DNA of 64,000 nucleotides from Hoylesella loescheii (lineage in GTDB: Bacteria; Bacteroidota; Bacteroidia; Bacteroidales; Bacteroidaceae): NCBI GenBank assembly GCA_021531755.1, contig JADYUK010000003.1, positions 62,001 through 126,000 of the forward strand. Reading direction: 5' to 3'. Below, piece after piece: positions 63,417 to 64,000 of the stretch (positions are counted from its first letter, which is position 1; every line of letters starts with the position of its first letter). The notes under the pieces were generated by a model that was given only the letters and a program-made list of their open reading frames with translations, was not told the origin of the DNA and made no database searches. A program made the position numbers and the translations under genes.

Positions 63417-63428
63417 GGGGGGGGGGGG
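63417..63428 (+). repeat. 12-base G homopolymer in symporter leader
   Basis: A run of 12 G residues lies between the symporter -7 box (63471-63478) and its start codon, so it is a C run in the mRNA leader. Such tracts slip during replication. Confidence 0.9.
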
Positions 63429-63470
63429 CTCTGCCGGCTTTCAGCCCCTGCCCCGCGCTTTTTGACAATG

Positions 63471-63501
63471 CAAAGGTATAGATTTACAGACATGTAATCA
63501 A
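63471..63501 (-). promoter_or_regulatory. Promoter of the symporter operon
   Basis: On the - strand TTG (63499-63501), a 20-base spacer and TACCTTTG (63471-63478) match the Bacteroidetes promoter consensus. Confidence 0.7.
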
Positions 63502-63525
63502 GCGTTAGAAAGAATATTTTTCCCA

Positions 63526-63567
63526 CAACCGTTCCCGCAACCGTTCCCATTTTTCGCAACCGTTCCC
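63526..63567 (+). promoter_or_regulatory. Three operator-like repeats between divergent promoters
   Basis: CAACCGTTCCC occurs at 63526-63536, 63538-63548 and 63557-63567, in the same orientation. They sit between the symporter promoter and the LacI promoter, ending one base before the latter's TTG. They are likely binding sites of the LacI-type regulator or of another sugar regulator. Confidence 0.6.
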
Positions 63568-63568
63568 A

Positions 63569-63598
63569 TTGCAATTCAAAAGAAAATGCTTAACTTTG
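63569..63598 (+). promoter_or_regulatory. Promoter of lacI-type regulator
   Basis: TTG (63569-63571), a 19-base spacer and TAACTTTG (63591-63598) match the consensus; the start codon is 18 bases further on. Confidence 0.75.
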
Positions 63599-63616
63599 CA
63601 GAAAAACCACCATAGC

Positions 63617-64000
63617 ATGAAATACACCACCATTGTCGACATAGCCAGAGAGCTGGGGCTCTCTAAAAGCACAGTCTCCCGAGCCTTGTCCGGAGACACC
63701 CACAATGTCAAGCCAGAGACCATGAGGCTCATCTGCGATACAGCCAGACGCATGGGATACCAGCGCAATGAGATGGCCGTCAACCTGCGGCGCCAGAGCA
63801 CACGCAACATAGGCATCATCATCCCTGAAGTGGTCACGTCGTTCTTCATGAATTTCATCCAGCACGCCCAGAAAGAGCTGCATGACCGTGGCTATCGTAC
63901 CATCATCGCCGTCTCAAACGAGGATTCCGGGATAGAGGCCGAGAACCTGCAGATGCTGGAACAGTGTCGTGTGGAAGGAATCCTGATGAGCGTGTGCCAT
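63617..64000 (+). CDS. LacI-family transcriptional regulator (partial, cut by window end)
   Basis: The 128 residues present start MKYTTIVDIARELGLSKSTV, the typical LacI HTH (residues 1-22) followed by the hinge region SRALSGDTHNVKPETMRLI. The periplasmic-binding-like effector domain begins IGIIIPEVVTSFFMNFIQHA near residue 70 (where most family members have H-x-F-F). It is divergent from the GPH symporter operon with shared operator-like repeats, so it probably represses or activates that operon in response to a sugar. Confidence 0.92.
   Translation, partial: MKYTTIVDIARELGLSKSTVSRALSGDTHNVKPETMRLICDTARRMGYQRNEMAVNLRRQSTRNIGIIIPEVVTSFFMNFIQHAQKELHDRGYRTIIAVSNEDSGIEAENLQMLEQCRVEGILMSVCH

Noticed and set aside
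61961..63574. Longer symporter starting at 63574
   Set aside because: The extra residues cross the promoter and the G tract and are low complexity; the family start is at 63337.
1..64000. Search for tRNA, rRNA, insertion sequences and conjugation genes
   Set aside because: No cloverleaf, rRNA segment, transposase or tra/VirB-type protein was seen.

Overview
The window is a piece of a Bacteroidales chromosome, probably Prevotellaceae- or Muribaculaceae-like. The evidence is Bacteroidetes-type promoters (TTG, about 19 bases, TAnnTTTG), BT4734/VirE-type and DUF3987 mobility genes, and a GH43 / outer-membrane-barrel / GPH-symporter carbohydrate region. Two very different stretches meet near 46.95 kb. 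The right part, 46.95-64 kb, is G+C-richer host backbone. The left part, 1-46.95 kb, is A+T-richer and consists of two related integrative mobilizable elements lying head to tail.

Element A (about 21-24,770) carries defence cargo on the + strand. In order it has an XRE regulator, a Fic protein, remnants of an AlbA_2-like and an AIPR gene, an HNH endonuclease, an unknown protein, a McrB-like GTPase (DUF3578, PUA/EVE-like, AAA+), a McrC/DUF2357 nuclease, a protein resembling the ScoMcrA sulfur-binding domain, a VbhA-type antitoxin remnant, and a 1228-aa STAND NTPase with an N-terminal nuclease-like domain. The mobility module follows on the - strand: MobV relaxase, oriT-like inverted repeats, a DUF6291-like gene, DUF3987, VirE_N, an HTH protein, tyrosine integrase, and a zinc-finger/HTH excisionase-like gene broken by a one-base frameshift.

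Element B (about 24,889-46,973) repeats the same layout: cargo, MobV relaxase, DUF3987, VirE_N, HTH, integrase, excisionase. It is inserted in the 3' end of dnaK. The integrase end abuts the intact dnaK. At the other end, 22 kb away, lies a displaced copy of the last five dnaK codons plus stop, and beyond it a terminator hairpin at the same spacing as the one behind dnaK. Its main cargo is a tightly packed three-gene operon on the - strand: an S1 / superfamily 1 helicase / Ppx-GppA fusion (1391 aa), a 2014-aa protein with a long array of W-D-W repeats followed by a DarT-like ADP-ribosyltransferase region and an HD phosphohydrolase region, and a DarG-like macrodomain protein. This is the best candidate for an undescribed defence or toxin-antitoxin system here. 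An AlbA_2 ATP-binding protein, an XRE regulator with a membrane protein, and remnants of a reverse-transcriptase-like and a second AlbA_2 gene surround it.

The backbone then carries dnaK, alanine dehydrogenase, a secreted GH43-like enzyme, a beta-barrel protein, a conserved hypothetical protein, a secreted repeat protein, a sensor kinase, a large secreted DUF5703-type glycosidase fused to an SGNH esterase, and a - strand operon of GPH symporter, zinc dehydrogenase and outer-membrane protein. A divergent LacI regulator, cut by the window edge, shares its promoter region with the symporter; that region contains three operator-like repeats. Several backbone intergenic regions carry short tandem repeats (22-, 27- and 43-bp periods), and the symporter leader has a 12-base G tract.
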